Assembly (NCBI GenBank): GCA_002337925.1
Contig: DDHB01000006.1
Location: 910 to 11,713 of the forward strand
Direction of reading: 5' to 3'
DNA: 10,804 nucleotides
From: Sporomusaceae bacterium UBA1887
GTDB taxonomy: Bacteria; Bacillota; Negativicutes; Sporomusales; DSM-15969
Positions within the stretch are counted from its first letter, which is position 1. Every line of letters starts with the position of its first letter. A program made the position numbers and the translations under genes. Under the pieces are notes generated by a model. It did not search any database, was not told the DNA's origin, and was given only the letters and a program-made list of their open reading frames with translations. Shown here piece after piece: positions 1 through 6,614 of this stretch.

Positions 1-475
1 GCTGGGATACTGCATCATCATACGCAGCCTGCGCTACCTTATAATCCAGGCGGGAACTGTCAAGCTGCTGTTCCGATACGGCACCGATCCGGTTAAGACG
101 CTCATTGCGCTCATAATTTGTTGCTGTATTATTTAGCTTTTCCCGTGCTTGCGAGGCTTGTGCCTGCAGCCGGGTATCATCTAAAACAACCAGTTCCTGA
201 CCGGCTTTAACTGCATCATTTTCCTGTACTTTCATTTCTTCAATTAAGCCGGTAATCTTAGAACTGATTTCTACCATGTTAACCGGTTTGATCGTACCAG
301 TTGCCGAAACAGTGGATACGATATCGCCCCGTTCTACTTTAACAGTCTTCGTCGTCACTACCTGCTTTGTCTGGCTGGCCTGATAAAGCAGGCCGCCTTT
401 AATTGCTGCAGCAGCAAGAATGACAAGAATCAGCCATACCTTGTATTTCATTATGAAAAACCAAAGCGCCTTCAT
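1..475 (-). CDS. HlyD/MacA-type efflux periplasmic adaptor, N-terminal part (cut by window edge)
   Basis: Membrane-fusion (adaptor) subunit that bridges an inner-membrane transporter to a TolC-type channel. Reading the minus strand from the ATG at 475 gives 158 open codons and no stop, so the C-terminal part lies beyond the left edge. Residues 12-32 form an N-terminal membrane anchor (start MKALWFFIMKYKVWLILV). Residues 43-63 are the first strand of the adaptor barrel (VERGDIVSTVSATGTIKP). Residues 66-100 are the first lipoyl-like half-motif, including ITGLIEEMKVQENDAVKAGQ. From about 101 the helical hairpin begins, with alternating charged and Gln/Ala residues. A strong GGGGGAGGG ribosome binding site sits 5 bases before the ATG, which favours it over the ATG at codon 9. 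The gene begins 25 bases after the TolC stop on the same strand, so the two are almost certainly co-transcribed. A MacB-like ABC permease may follow, but that is outside the window. An RND-type adaptor is possible; the uncleaved anchor and spacing look more MacA-like. Confidence 0.9.
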   Translation of the reverse strand, partial: MKALWFFIMKYKVWLILVILAAAAIKGGLLYQASQTKQVVTTKTVKVERGDIVSTVSATGTIKPVNMVEISSKITGLIEEMKVQENDAVKAGQELVVLDDTRLQAQASQAREKLNNTATNYERNERLNRIGAVSEQQLDSSRLDYKVAQAAYDDAVSQ

Positions 476-500
476 TTTTACCCTCCCCCGTCTGCAGCAG

Positions 501-1775
501 TTATTCTGCTCTCAAACCAATCGCTTTATCAATTTTAGCAACACTTACGTTATAATCATATAACGCTTGAATTTCATTTGTTTTCGCCTGGGTAAGCGCT
601 AATTGCGCATCAATAACATCCAAGTTTGTTCCGACACCGGCATTGTATTTTTCTCTGGCAATTACCAGATCTTCTTCTGCCTTGCCAACAGCTACCTTGT
701 TTGTATCAATACGTTTTTCTGCTTCCTGCATACTGAGGTAGTTTTGTCGCACTTCCAGTGCTGCAGCATTTTTCACCTGCACTGCCTGTTCTTTTACTTT
801 ATCGAGTGATGCATCAGCCTGTTTCACTTTTGCATTGCTTGAACCAGCATCAAAGAGTGACCAGCTGGCTGATAAACCAACATTCCAGTTATCATCACCG
901 CTTTCCGGTAATACCGAGCCGCTCCAGCCATTAGATGCGCTGACCGAAACAGAAGGACGGTTGCCGCTTTTCGCCACTTTTATAGCAGTTTCTGCAATCT
1001 TCACATTTTCATCGGCCTGAGCAACATCCGGTCTTACCTGAGCTGCTGCAAGACTGTCCTCAAGTGTTTTATCATACTTCTGATAGCTAAGTGTATCTGT
1101 AAGGGCAAGCTCAGTCCCTGGATCAATTGTCATCGTATTCAATAGTCCTGCAACGGCAAGATCATAGTTATTTTGTGCTTTAATCAAGTTCTGTTGTGCA
1201 TTAGCAAGCTCCACTTCTGCTCTGAGAACATCCGACTTGGCAACAACGCCTACGTCATATTTAGCTTGCACGGAAGTTAAATGTTCCTGCAGATTGCTGA
1301 CGGATTGCTGATTAACATCAACTAGATTTTTAGTTTGCAAAATTGTGAAGTAAGCCGAAGTAGTATCCAGCTTCAGTTGTTGTTTCGTTTTTTCCACACC
1401 TAAATCAGCAACCTGTACACCGCGTTTAGCCTGGTCAATTTGACCTTCGACTCTTCCGCCGCTGTAAAGCTGCCAGTTCATGCGCAGCGAATTACTGAGA
1501 TCGTCAGTGCCTGCCGGATTATTATCTTTCAGACTATATGAGCTGCCTAAAGATACGGTAGGAAGTCTTCCGGCCTTCGCTTCGTCAACACTCCACTTTG
1601 ATTTGTCCTTATCGGATTGAGCCATTTTTATGGAAGGGTTATTTTTCAGCGCCAAGGCAACACTGTCTGACAGGGATAACTCTACAGGTGCAGCAAAAGC
1701 GACAGACGCATTTAACATGACCAGTACTGCTGCAACTAATTTGGCACTATTTTTAACACTTTTTTTATTATTCAC
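501..1775 (-). CDS. TolC-family outer-membrane efflux protein
   Basis: Outer-membrane channel component of a tripartite efflux or type I export system. The 424-residue length is normal for the family. Residues 1-28 are a signal peptide with a KK n-region, a hydrophobic core and an AFA cleavage site before AAPVELSL. Two homologous halves follow, each with an amphipathic start (SLSDSVALALKNNPSIKMA; later RPDVAQADENVKIAETAIKV), a beta segment (GRLPTVSLGSSY; GNRPSVSVSASNGW) and a long Ala/Gln/Lys-rich coiled-coil helix (YDVGVVAKSDVLRAEVELA; YNAGVGTNLDVIDAQLALT). This internal duplication is the OEP/TolC signature. The start is GTG, preceded by AAAGGAGGG with a 10-base spacer; no in-frame ATG is better placed. 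It is the first gene of an operon with the adaptor at 1-475. A secreted outer-membrane factor in an otherwise Firmicute-like context supports a diderm Firmicute. The substrate cannot be read from the sequence. Confidence 0.95.
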   Translation of the reverse strand: MNNKKSVKNSAKLVAAVLVMLNASVAFAAPVELSLSDSVALALKNNPSIKMAQSDKDKSKWSVDEAKAGRLPTVSLGSSYSLKDNNPAGTDDLSNSLRMNWQLYSGGRVEGQIDQAKRGVQVADLGVEKTKQQLKLDTTSAYFTILQTKNLVDVNQQSVSNLQEHLTSVQAKYDVGVVAKSDVLRAEVELANAQQNLIKAQNNYDLAVAGLLNTMTIDPGTELALTDTLSYQKYDKTLEDSLAAAQVRPDVAQADENVKIAETAIKVAKSGNRPSVSVSASNGWSGSVLPESGDDNWNVGLSASWSLFDAGSSNAKVKQADASLDKVKEQAVQVKNAAALEVRQNYLSMQEAEKRIDTNKVAVGKAEEDLVIAREKYNAGVGTNLDVIDAQLALTQAKTNEIQALYDYNVSVAKIDKAIGLRAE

Positions 1776-1840
1776 GGGCTTACACCCTCCTTTATGCTTA
1801 TTCTACCTCCCGTTTTTTTGAATTTCTTTAGAGATTATTA

Positions 1841-1886
1841 AAAATAATAAGAGCACTTACACAGGCGTAAGTGCTCTTATTATTTT
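1841..1886 (-). terminator. Perfect 20-bp hairpin after the histidine kinase gene
   Basis: The arms at 1841-1860 and 1867-1886 are exact inverse complements around a 6-base loop. On the minus strand the GC-containing core (AGAGCACTTAC) is followed by a T-rich tract reading TTATTATTTTT, so it fits an intrinsic terminator for the response regulator/kinase operon ending at 1917. The A/T flanks make it near symmetric, so it could act on both strands. It lies between the kinase and tolC, leaving only about 65 bases for a tolC promoter. Confidence 0.75.
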
Positions 1887-1916
1887 AGCAATATTTTTCT
1901 CTTAATTGGTCTGGCA

Positions 1917-3179
1917 CTAACTGTTTACAGGCAGCAAAATTGTAAAGCACGTGCCTTGGCCAACTGTGCTCTCCACTTTAATTTTTCCCTCATGCTTATG
2001 CACGATCCATTCCGCAATTGACAGCCCAAGCCCGATACCGCCCTCTTCCCGTGAGCGGGCTTTGTCTACACGGTAAAACCTGTCAAAAATATGCGGAATA
2101 TCCTCAGGTAAAATACCATGCCCTGAGTCAATAATCTGCAATTGAACATTCGTTCCCTTCAAGCGGCCTCTGATTACAATTTGCCCCGCAGTTGTATACT
2201 TAATGGCATTATCCAGAATGATGACCATCAGTTGATGCAGCCGGTCCTTATCTGCTGCCAGCACCAATTCTCCCTCTACTTCAGCCGTAAGCGCCAAGCC
2301 CTTTAAATCTGCCAACGGTTGAAATTGTTCAACCACAGCCTGTATCAGCTGATTTACATTTGTAGAAGTTTTATTTAGCTCTGCTTCCTCCCCATCCGCC
2401 CTCGCCAGCGTAAGCAGCGTCGATATGAGCTTATTCATCCGAACGCTTTCACGGACGATATTCGTGATACGAATGCTTTCTTCCTGGATGCTGTGGCCAG
2501 GATGGCGAAGAACAAGTTCTGCATTGCTTTTTATAATGGTGAGAGGTGTTCTTAGCTCATGAGAAGCATCTGCTACAAATTGCTGCTGCTTTTTCCAAAT
2601 ATTGCGTATGGGAACTAATGCCCGGCGGGCTAAATAAAATCCGGCGGAAATAATAAGAAGAATTCCGATACTCATCGCTACGCCAATTACAATCAGGAGA
2701 CTTTTTAAAAGAGCAGTCTCTGAATCAACTATCCCAATAGCAATAATGTCACGGACGGTAAAAGGCTCACCAAACTCATCAAGGACTGCATCCGGAATTC
2801 GGTAAGGCTGGCTGTACACCCTGTAGATATGCCCATGAATTCGTTTCGTTACCGGGGGTCCTGTGCCTACCTGAGCAGCTAGTTCCTTCACATTATTGCC
2901 TTCATCCAGCCTGCTCGGATAAAGACTGATCAATAAGCCATTCGTATCACGCAGTAAAATAAAGATACGGGGATCAAACAGTACTGAATCAGGTTTAACA
3001 ATGGCCATCTTCCCATCAACAATGAGAAATTCTTCCGCCTTTGCCTGGAGCGAATGATCAACCTCATCAAATAAGCGATAGGCCACATAGCCGTACACAA
3101 TTGCTCCAAACACAGCAAAAATAAGCAGAAAAACAAGAGAGTTTAATGTAGCAAGCGTTCGCATTATTTTTTGGAGCAT
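1917..3179 (-). CDS. Two-component sensor histidine kinase (HisKA family)
   Basis: Membrane sensor that autophosphorylates on histidine and passes phosphate to the regulator encoded just upstream. The 420-residue product has membrane segment 1 at about 12-34, an extracytoplasmic sensor region of about 125 residues, and membrane segment 2 at about 160-183. A short linker follows (RRALVPIRNIWKKQQQF) in place of a full HAMP domain. The H-box SHELRTP has phospho-accepting His207, the N-box is DNAIKYT (Asn324), and the ATP-binding motifs are DSGHGI (351-356), FDRFYR (365-370) and GIGLGLSI (381-388). All catalytic motifs are intact. The reading frame stays open further upstream, but the start at 3179 is chosen because AAGGAG precedes it at a good distance, membrane segment 1 follows directly, and it begins one base after the regulator stop. 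Its ligand is unknown. The efflux genes downstream make envelope or drug stress a reasonable inference. Confidence 0.93.
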   Translation of the reverse strand: MLQKIMRTLATLNSLVFLLIFAVFGAIVYGYVAYRLFDEVDHSLQAKAEEFLIVDGKMAIVKPDSVLFDPRIFILLRDTNGLLISLYPSRLDEGNNVKELAAQVGTGPPVTKRIHGHIYRVYSQPYRIPDAVLDEFGEPFTVRDIIAIGIVDSETALLKSLLIVIGVAMSIGILLIISAGFYLARRALVPIRNIWKKQQQFVADASHELRTPLTIIKSNAELVLRHPGHSIQEESIRITNIVRESVRMNKLISTLLTLARADGEEAELNKTSTNVNQLIQAVVEQFQPLADLKGLALTAEVEGELVLAADKDRLHQLMVIILDNAIKYTTAGQIVIRGRLKGTNVQLQIIDSGHGILPEDIPHIFDRFYRVDKARSREEGGIGLGLSIAEWIVHKHEGKIKVESTVGQGTCFTILLPVNS

Positions 3180-3180
3180 G

Positions 3181-3855
3181 TTAGTTCTCCTTAAGGATAA
3201 AGCCCGCACCGCGGATCGTCTGGATAAGCGTCTCCTGCCCATAAGGAGCAAGCTTCTTGCGCAAGTAGTGAATGTATAAATCGACAATACTGATCGTAGT
3301 GTCCGATTCTAGCCCCCATATGCGATCATATATCTGTTCCCGTGTCAGAATTTGCTCCCGGTTAATTATTAAAAACTCCAGCAGTTCATATTCTTTTACC
3401 GTTAGGTGGAGTGGTGCTTCATTAATAAATGCGTCTTTACTCTTTGCCTGAATAATAATACTGCCATATGCCAATTCTCCCTCATGGCCTACGCTGCCGC
3501 TCCTGCGCAGCAACGCTTTAACCCTGGCTAAAAGTTCCGGTACAGCAAAGGGCTTAATTAAATAGTCATCCGCCCCTGCTTCCAAACCAGCAACCCGGTC
3601 CTCCACAGTGTCCCGGGCAGTCAGTAGCAATATGGGAATGCTGTTGCCCTTAGCCCGGATTTTTTTGACAATTACCAAGCCGCTCATTTCTGGCAGCATA
3701 ATATCAAGTACTACCAAATCGTAAATGCCTTGCAGTGCTTTATACAAACCCTCACTGCCAGTACCTGCCTCTTCCACTACATAGAATTCTTCCTGCAACA
3801 CAGCAACCACCGCTTCCCGCAGCATGTCATCATCTTCTACAACGAGAACTCGCAT
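3181..3855 (-). CDS. OmpR/PhoB-family response regulator
   Basis: DNA-binding response regulator, 224 residues, the usual length. The receiver domain (1-115) has the acidic pocket Glu7/Asp8/Asp9, phospho-accepting Asp51 in VVLDIMLPEMSG, Thr79 in LLLTARD and Lys101 in LIKPF. The C-terminal winged helix (about 128-222) includes LTVKEYELLEFLIIN, the recognition-helix region SIVDLYIHYLRKKL and the closing TIRGAGFIL. The ATG at 3855 is preceded by AAGGAGAA at normal spacing. Its final codons supply the ribosome binding site of the kinase gene (AAGGAG inside the last codons, stop TAA, then C, then ATG), so the two are translationally linked. A weak sigma-70 candidate lies at 3874-3902 (TTGCAT, 17 bases, TAAGAA on the minus strand). 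Targets are unknown; the adjacent tolC/adaptor operon is the obvious candidate. Confidence 0.95.
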   Translation of the reverse strand: MRVLVVEDDDMLREAVVAVLQEEFYVVEEAGTGSEGLYKALQGIYDLVVLDIMLPEMSGLVIVKKIRAKGNSIPILLLTARDTVEDRVAGLEAGADDYLIKPFAVPELLARVKALLRRSGSVGHEGELAYGSIIIQAKSKDAFINEAPLHLTVKEYELLEFLIINREQILTREQIYDRIWGLESDTTISIVDLYIHYLRKKLAPYGQETLIQTIRGAGFILKEN

Positions 3856-3873
3856 GTAATCTTCTCCTTGTAC

Positions 3874-3902
3874 TTCTTAGCTTTAAGTATGTGCCGATGC
3901 AA
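3874..3902 (-). promoter_or_regulatory. Weak sigma-70 promoter candidate for the two-component operon
   Basis: On the minus strand, TTGCAT (plus 3897-3902) and TAAGAA (plus 3874-3879) are separated by 17 bases, about 20 bases upstream of the regulator ATG. The -10 match is poor. It is listed because the operon needs its own promoter after the terminator at 3926-3959 and nothing better is visible. Confidence 0.3.
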
Positions 3903-3925
3903 CTGGTGCGATACAGGAACAATGA

Positions 3926-3959
3926 AAAAAGCAATCCGTACGTTTACGGATTGCTTTTT
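3926..3959 (-). terminator. Intrinsic terminator of the ABC-F gene
   Basis: Arms 3926-3940 and 3945-3959 form a perfect 15-bp stem (core GCAATCCGTA) with a 4-base loop. It begins 3 bases after the ABC-F stop in the direction of transcription. On the minus strand it ends in a run of six T. The plus-strand copy also ends in five T, so it may work in both directions, but no plus-strand gene ends here. Confidence 0.9.
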
Positions 3960-3962
3960 GCC

Positions 3963-5582
3963 TTATTTACTATATAGCTCGGCTAATTGTTTTTTCACTT
4001 CGCTACTTTCTAAGTACTCATCGTAGGTCAGGCGTCTATCTAAGATACCTTTAGGAGTGATTTCAATGATTCGGTTAGCAACCGTCTGAATAAACTGATG
4101 GTCATGCGACACAAACAGCATAGTTCCTTCATAGTTTGTCATGCCTGTATTTAAAGATGTAATGGATTCCAAGTCCAGATGGTTGGTCGGCTCATCCATT
4201 ATCAGCACATTTGCTCCGCTCAGCATCATCTTCGCAAGCATGCAGCGCACCTTTTCGCCACCAGACAAAACATTCGCTTCTTTTTGCGTCTCTTCACCAG
4301 AGAACAGCATCCGTCCTAAGAAGCCGCGAATAAAGGTTTCTTCCTGATCGCGGGAAAATTGTCTCAGCCAATCGACTAGATTTAAATTAACACCATCGAA
4401 AAAAGCGGAGTTGTCTTTAGGGAAATATGCCTGTGAAGTGGTTACGCCCCACTTAAAATCACCGCTGTCTGCAGTTAATTCACCCATAAGGATTTTAAAC
4501 AATGTTGTTTTAGCCAGCCCATCTGGACCGACAAAGGCGATCTTATCCCCTTTGGCAACCATAAAGCTAACGTCATTCAAGACTGTTTCGCCATCAATTG
4601 CTTTTGAAATGTTCTCAACGTTCAGCAATTGAGCGCCTGCTTCCCGGTCAGGCTTAAAGGCAACATAAGGATATTTACGGGATGATGGTTTAATATCATC
4701 TAAGGTAAGTTTTTCCAATTGTTTTTTCCGTGAAGTAGCCTGTTTGGATTTCGATGCATTAGCACTAAAGCGCTGGATGAAGCTTTGAAGATCTTTCATT
4801 TTCTCTTCTTTCTTCTTGTTAGCGTCTTTTGCCAGCTGCAGTGCCAATTGGCTTGATTCCAGCCAGAAATCATAATTGCCTACGTAAAGTCCAATGTTTT
4901 GAAAATCAATATCAGCAATATGGGTACATACTTTGTTCAAAAAGTGACGATCATGGGATACTACAATAACCGTGTTAGGAAAATCATACAAGAAATCTTC
5001 CAGCCAGGTAATAGATTCAATGTCAAGATGATTTGTCGGCTCATCCAGCAGAAGAATATCGGGATTACCAAAGAGCGCTTGCGCCAGAAGGACACGCACT
5101 TTATCGTTACCGCTCAAGTCGGCCATTTTTTGATAATGAAAGGCTTCACCAATGCCCAGACCATTAAGCAAGCGAGCTGCCTCTGTTTCGGCATCCCAGC
5201 CGTTAAGCTCAGCGAATTCGCATTCTAATTCAGAAACCTTCATGCCGTCTTCATCGGAAAAATCTGGTTTGGCATACAAAGCATCTTTTTCTTCCATAAT
5301 AGCATAAAGCCGGGCATGGCCCATGATAACCGTCTTTAAAACATCAAACTCATCAAACTCGTAATGATTCTGCTTTAAAACAGCCAGACGTTCACCTGGT
5401 GTAATCGCTACGTCGCCTGAAGTTGGCTCAATCTCTCCTGATAAGATCTTGAGGAAGGTAGACTTACCGGTACCATTTGCGCCAATCAACCCATAACAAT
5501 TGCCAGGTGTAAATTTTATATTGACGTCTTTAAAGAGAATTCGTTTGCCGAATTGAAGGGTCAATCCATTTGTACTTATCAT
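3963..5582 (-). CDS. ABC-F family ATPase, YbiT/YkpA type
   Basis: Soluble tandem ATPase of the ABC-F class. Members act on the ribosome in translation or antibiotic protection and have no membrane domain. The protein has 539 residues. Domain 1 (about 1-240) has Walker A GANGTGKS (34-41), signature LSGND (156-160), Walker B LLLDEPTNHLD and switch His210. The linker (about 241-315) carries the basic PtIM-type stretch QSFIQRFSANASKSKQATSR, which the E. coli YbiT family shares. Domain 2 (about 318-520) has an altered Walker A GPDGLAKT (352-359), a canonical LSGGE (439-443), Walker B LIMDEPTNHLD and His493. The long insert after Walker A 1 (MGHARLYAIMEEKDALYA) is also YbiT-like. The opening MISTNGLTLQFGKR matches the family, so the start is kept even though the ribosome binding site is weak (AAAGATGG, 11 bases away). 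It is a single-gene unit with its own promoter and terminator. It is probably a housekeeping translation factor; a resistance role cannot be excluded. Confidence 0.95.
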   Translation of the reverse strand: MISTNGLTLQFGKRILFKDVNIKFTPGNCYGLIGANGTGKSTFLKILSGEIEPTSGDVAITPGERLAVLKQNHYEFDEFDVLKTVIMGHARLYAIMEEKDALYAKPDFSDEDGMKVSELECEFAELNGWDAETEAARLLNGLGIGEAFHYQKMADLSGNDKVRVLLAQALFGNPDILLLDEPTNHLDIESITWLEDFLYDFPNTVIVVSHDRHFLNKVCTHIADIDFQNIGLYVGNYDFWLESSQLALQLAKDANKKKEEKMKDLQSFIQRFSANASKSKQATSRKKQLEKLTLDDIKPSSRKYPYVAFKPDREAGAQLLNVENISKAIDGETVLNDVSFMVAKGDKIAFVGPDGLAKTTLFKILMGELTADSGDFKWGVTTSQAYFPKDNSAFFDGVNLNLVDWLRQFSRDQEETFIRGFLGRMLFSGEETQKEANVLSGGEKVRCMLAKMMLSGANVLIMDEPTNHLDLESITSLNTGMTNYEGTMLFVSHDHQFIQTVANRIIEITPKGILDRRLTYDEYLESSEVKKQLAELYSK

Positions 5583-5623
5583 ATTTCACACAACCATCTT
5601 TCGTAATGTACTTGCGAGTTATA

Positions 5624-5652
5624 ATTTTATCATATCTCCACAAATATGTCTA
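5624..5652 (-). promoter_or_regulatory. Sigma-70 promoter of the ABC-F gene
   Basis: On the minus strand, TAGACA (plus 5647-5652) and TAAAAT (plus 5624-5629) are exactly 17 bases apart. Each hexamer differs from consensus at one position. It sits about 42 bases upstream of the ATG at 5582. Confidence 0.8.
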
Positions 5653-5712
5653 ATTTTAGCAGGAAAATGGGGAGATAAAAGTGGTTTACATAGGTAGGCG
5701 TTCATAAAAACA

Positions 5713-5741
5713 TTGACTTTTTGCCCTTTTCACAGTATAGT
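5713..5741 (+). promoter_or_regulatory. Sigma-70 promoter of the 5801-6540 unit
   Basis: TTGACT (5713-5718), a 17-base spacer and TATAGT (5736-5741) give a near-consensus promoter, with a start expected around 5748. It is divergent from the ABC-F promoter; the -35 boxes are about 60 bases apart. Confidence 0.85.
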
Positions 5742-5755
5742 AAAGGGGGTATAAA

Positions 5756-5770
5756 TTCTCTATTAGAGAA
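5756..5770. promoter_or_regulatory. 15-bp palindrome in the leader, possible operator
   Basis: TTCTCTA-T-TAGAGAA is a perfect inverted repeat with 7-base arms and a single central base. It begins about 8 bases after the predicted transcription start of the plus-strand unit. That is a classic repressor position, where bound protein would block the promoter. The arms are too short and A/T-rich for a convincing terminator. No regulator candidate is evident nearby. Confidence 0.4.
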
Positions 5771-5800
5771 ATAATTCGAAAAGGATTGTGATGATTACTG

Positions 5801-6079
5801 ATGTCCGAGAGAATGAATCTACAGGATGTACTTCGGGACTACGGTGTTCCTTTGGCAACGCTCAATGTAACGGCGTCCCATGACGACTGCCTCCGCCTTA
5901 GAGAAAGGCTGATGGCTATCCGGAGCGTAAGTCAAGGCAACGACCAGGGGTATTTGGAAGTAGCCTGTACCTTCTACATTGATGTCCACGATATCGACCG
6001 TTATCTCTCAGGCGAATTGCCTAATCTAGCTGAAATTTACACCTTCCCTGAAGATGTAAAAACCCATACGGAGGAATGA
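5801..6079 (+). CDS. Hypothetical small acidic protein (92 aa)
   Basis: I do not recognise this protein. It is short and acidic, with no signal peptide or membrane segment, so it is probably cytoplasmic. Helix-like stretches are NLQDVLRDYGVPLA and DDCLRLRERLMAI; the middle GYLEVACTFYIDVHDIDRYL looks like a strand followed by a helix. Two Cys are present, with no metal-binding pattern. A near-consensus promoter at 5713-5741 drives it, and it is followed without a gap by the secreted protein at 6082. The start is uncertain. AAGGA at 5781-5785 is 15 bases from this ATG but only 5 bases from an out-of-frame ATG at 5791; ATG 5813 is another in-frame choice. The reading frame is convincing because it is closely coupled to the next gene, but no function can be assigned. 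Confidence 0.75.
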   Translation: MSERMNLQDVLRDYGVPLATLNVTASHDDCLRLRERLMAIRSVSQGNDQGYLEVACTFYIDVHDIDRYLSGELPNLAEIYTFPEDVKTHTEE

Positions 6080-6081
6080 AA

Positions 6082-6540
6082 ATGAAAAAATTATTGATAT
6101 TAACCTTCCTGTTTGCTTTTGCTTTTAATGCTGTTGGTTTCGCTGCGGTAAGCGGCGGCAAGCCTAAAATGTCTGCTCCCAAAGCACCAAGCACCCAACA
6201 AGCGGCGCCTTCTACCAATTCTGGCTATAAGCCTTCTGCTCCTGCCAACAGTTACACTGAAAAAGCACCTGCTGCTGCTGCAAAATCTGCGCAGCCAAAT
6301 GTTCAACAACCCTCTTCAGGCGGCTTTTTGCGCAACATGGCCCTTTTGGGCGGTGGTATGATGCTTGGCAGCATGTTAGGAAATATGTTTGGTTTTGGTG
6401 GCGGCATGTTTGCCGAAATGCTGGGTCTGCTGTTTAACGTAATGCTTTTTGCCGGAGTATTCATGGCTGGTCGTTTCTTATGGAATAAATATAAGAAGAG
6501 CCAGGAAGAAGATAAATATAAAAACAGATATAAAAATTAA
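6082..6540 (+). CDS. Secreted/membrane small protein, resembles N-terminal half of Tim44-like proteins
   Basis: The product has 152 residues. Residues 1-22 are a signal peptide (MKKLLILTFLFAFAFNAVGF then AA). Residues 23-80 are a low-complexity Pro/Ala/Ser/Gln linker. Residues 81-109 are Gly/Met-rich (FLRNMALLGGGMMLGSMLGN, then MFGFGGGM), and 110-134 form a hydrophobic membrane segment (AEMLGLLFNVMLFAGVFMAG). A basic/acidic tail closes it (KYKKSQEEDKYKNRYKN). Signal, low-complexity linker, Gly-rich stretch and membrane helix recall the N-terminal architecture of bacterial Tim44-domain proteins, but the C-terminal Tim44 domain is absent. The resemblance is architectural and not proof of homology. 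ATG 6082 is preferred because GGAGG at 6070-6074 is 7 bases upstream. The ATG at 6076 overlaps the previous stop (ATGA) but lies almost on the ribosome binding site. It is translationally coupled to the 92-residue gene. Confidence 0.85.
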   Translation: MKKLLILTFLFAFAFNAVGFAAVSGGKPKMSAPKAPSTQQAAPSTNSGYKPSAPANSYTEKAPAAAAKSAQPNVQQPSSGGFLRNMALLGGGMMLGSMLGNMFGFGGGMFAEMLGLLFNVMLFAGVFMAGRFLWNKYKKSQEEDKYKNRYKN

Positions 6541-6546
6541 TTTAAA

Positions 6547-6561
6547 GTAACCCCCGGTTAC
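6547..6561. other. Small hairpin GTAACC-CCC-GGTTAC
   Basis: Six-base perfect arms around a CCC loop begin 6 bases after the stop at 6540, just before the main terminator. It is too short to terminate alone. It could protect the 3' end or be chance. Confidence 0.3.
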
Positions 6562-6564
6562 ACA

Positions 6565-6600
6565 GAAAACCTTCCCTGGCAACAGCCACGGAAGGTTTTC
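6565..6600 (+). terminator. Terminator hairpin between convergent genes
   Basis: Arms 6565-6575 (GAAAACCTTCC) and 6590-6600 form 11 bp. After a C/C mismatch, TGGC/GCCA closes an AACA loop. The plus strand continues TTTTCTTATTGCCTTTT, so it best serves the plus-strand pair ending at 6540. The convergent dehydrogenase gene ends 15 bases away on the other strand, and the hairpin is symmetric enough to serve it too. Confidence 0.8.
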
Positions 6601-6614
6601 TTATTGCCTTTTAT

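Noticed and set aside
3180..3287. 36-residue N-terminal extension of the histidine kinase frame
   Set aside because: It lies inside the response-regulator coding region in another frame, has no ribosome binding site, and its Arg-rich sequence does not resemble a kinase N terminus. The start at 3179 has a proper site and leads straight into the membrane segment.
4899..5228. 109-residue plus-strand open frame opposite the ABC-F gene
   Set aside because: Antisense shadow of a gene with intact Walker and signature motifs; no promoter, ribosome binding site or recognisable protein features.
6021..6309. Minus-strand open frames across the small secreted protein gene
   Set aside because: Arg/Leu-rich composition is what antisense of the Pro/Ala-rich linker yields. 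The plus strand has promoter, ribosome binding site, signal peptide and terminator.
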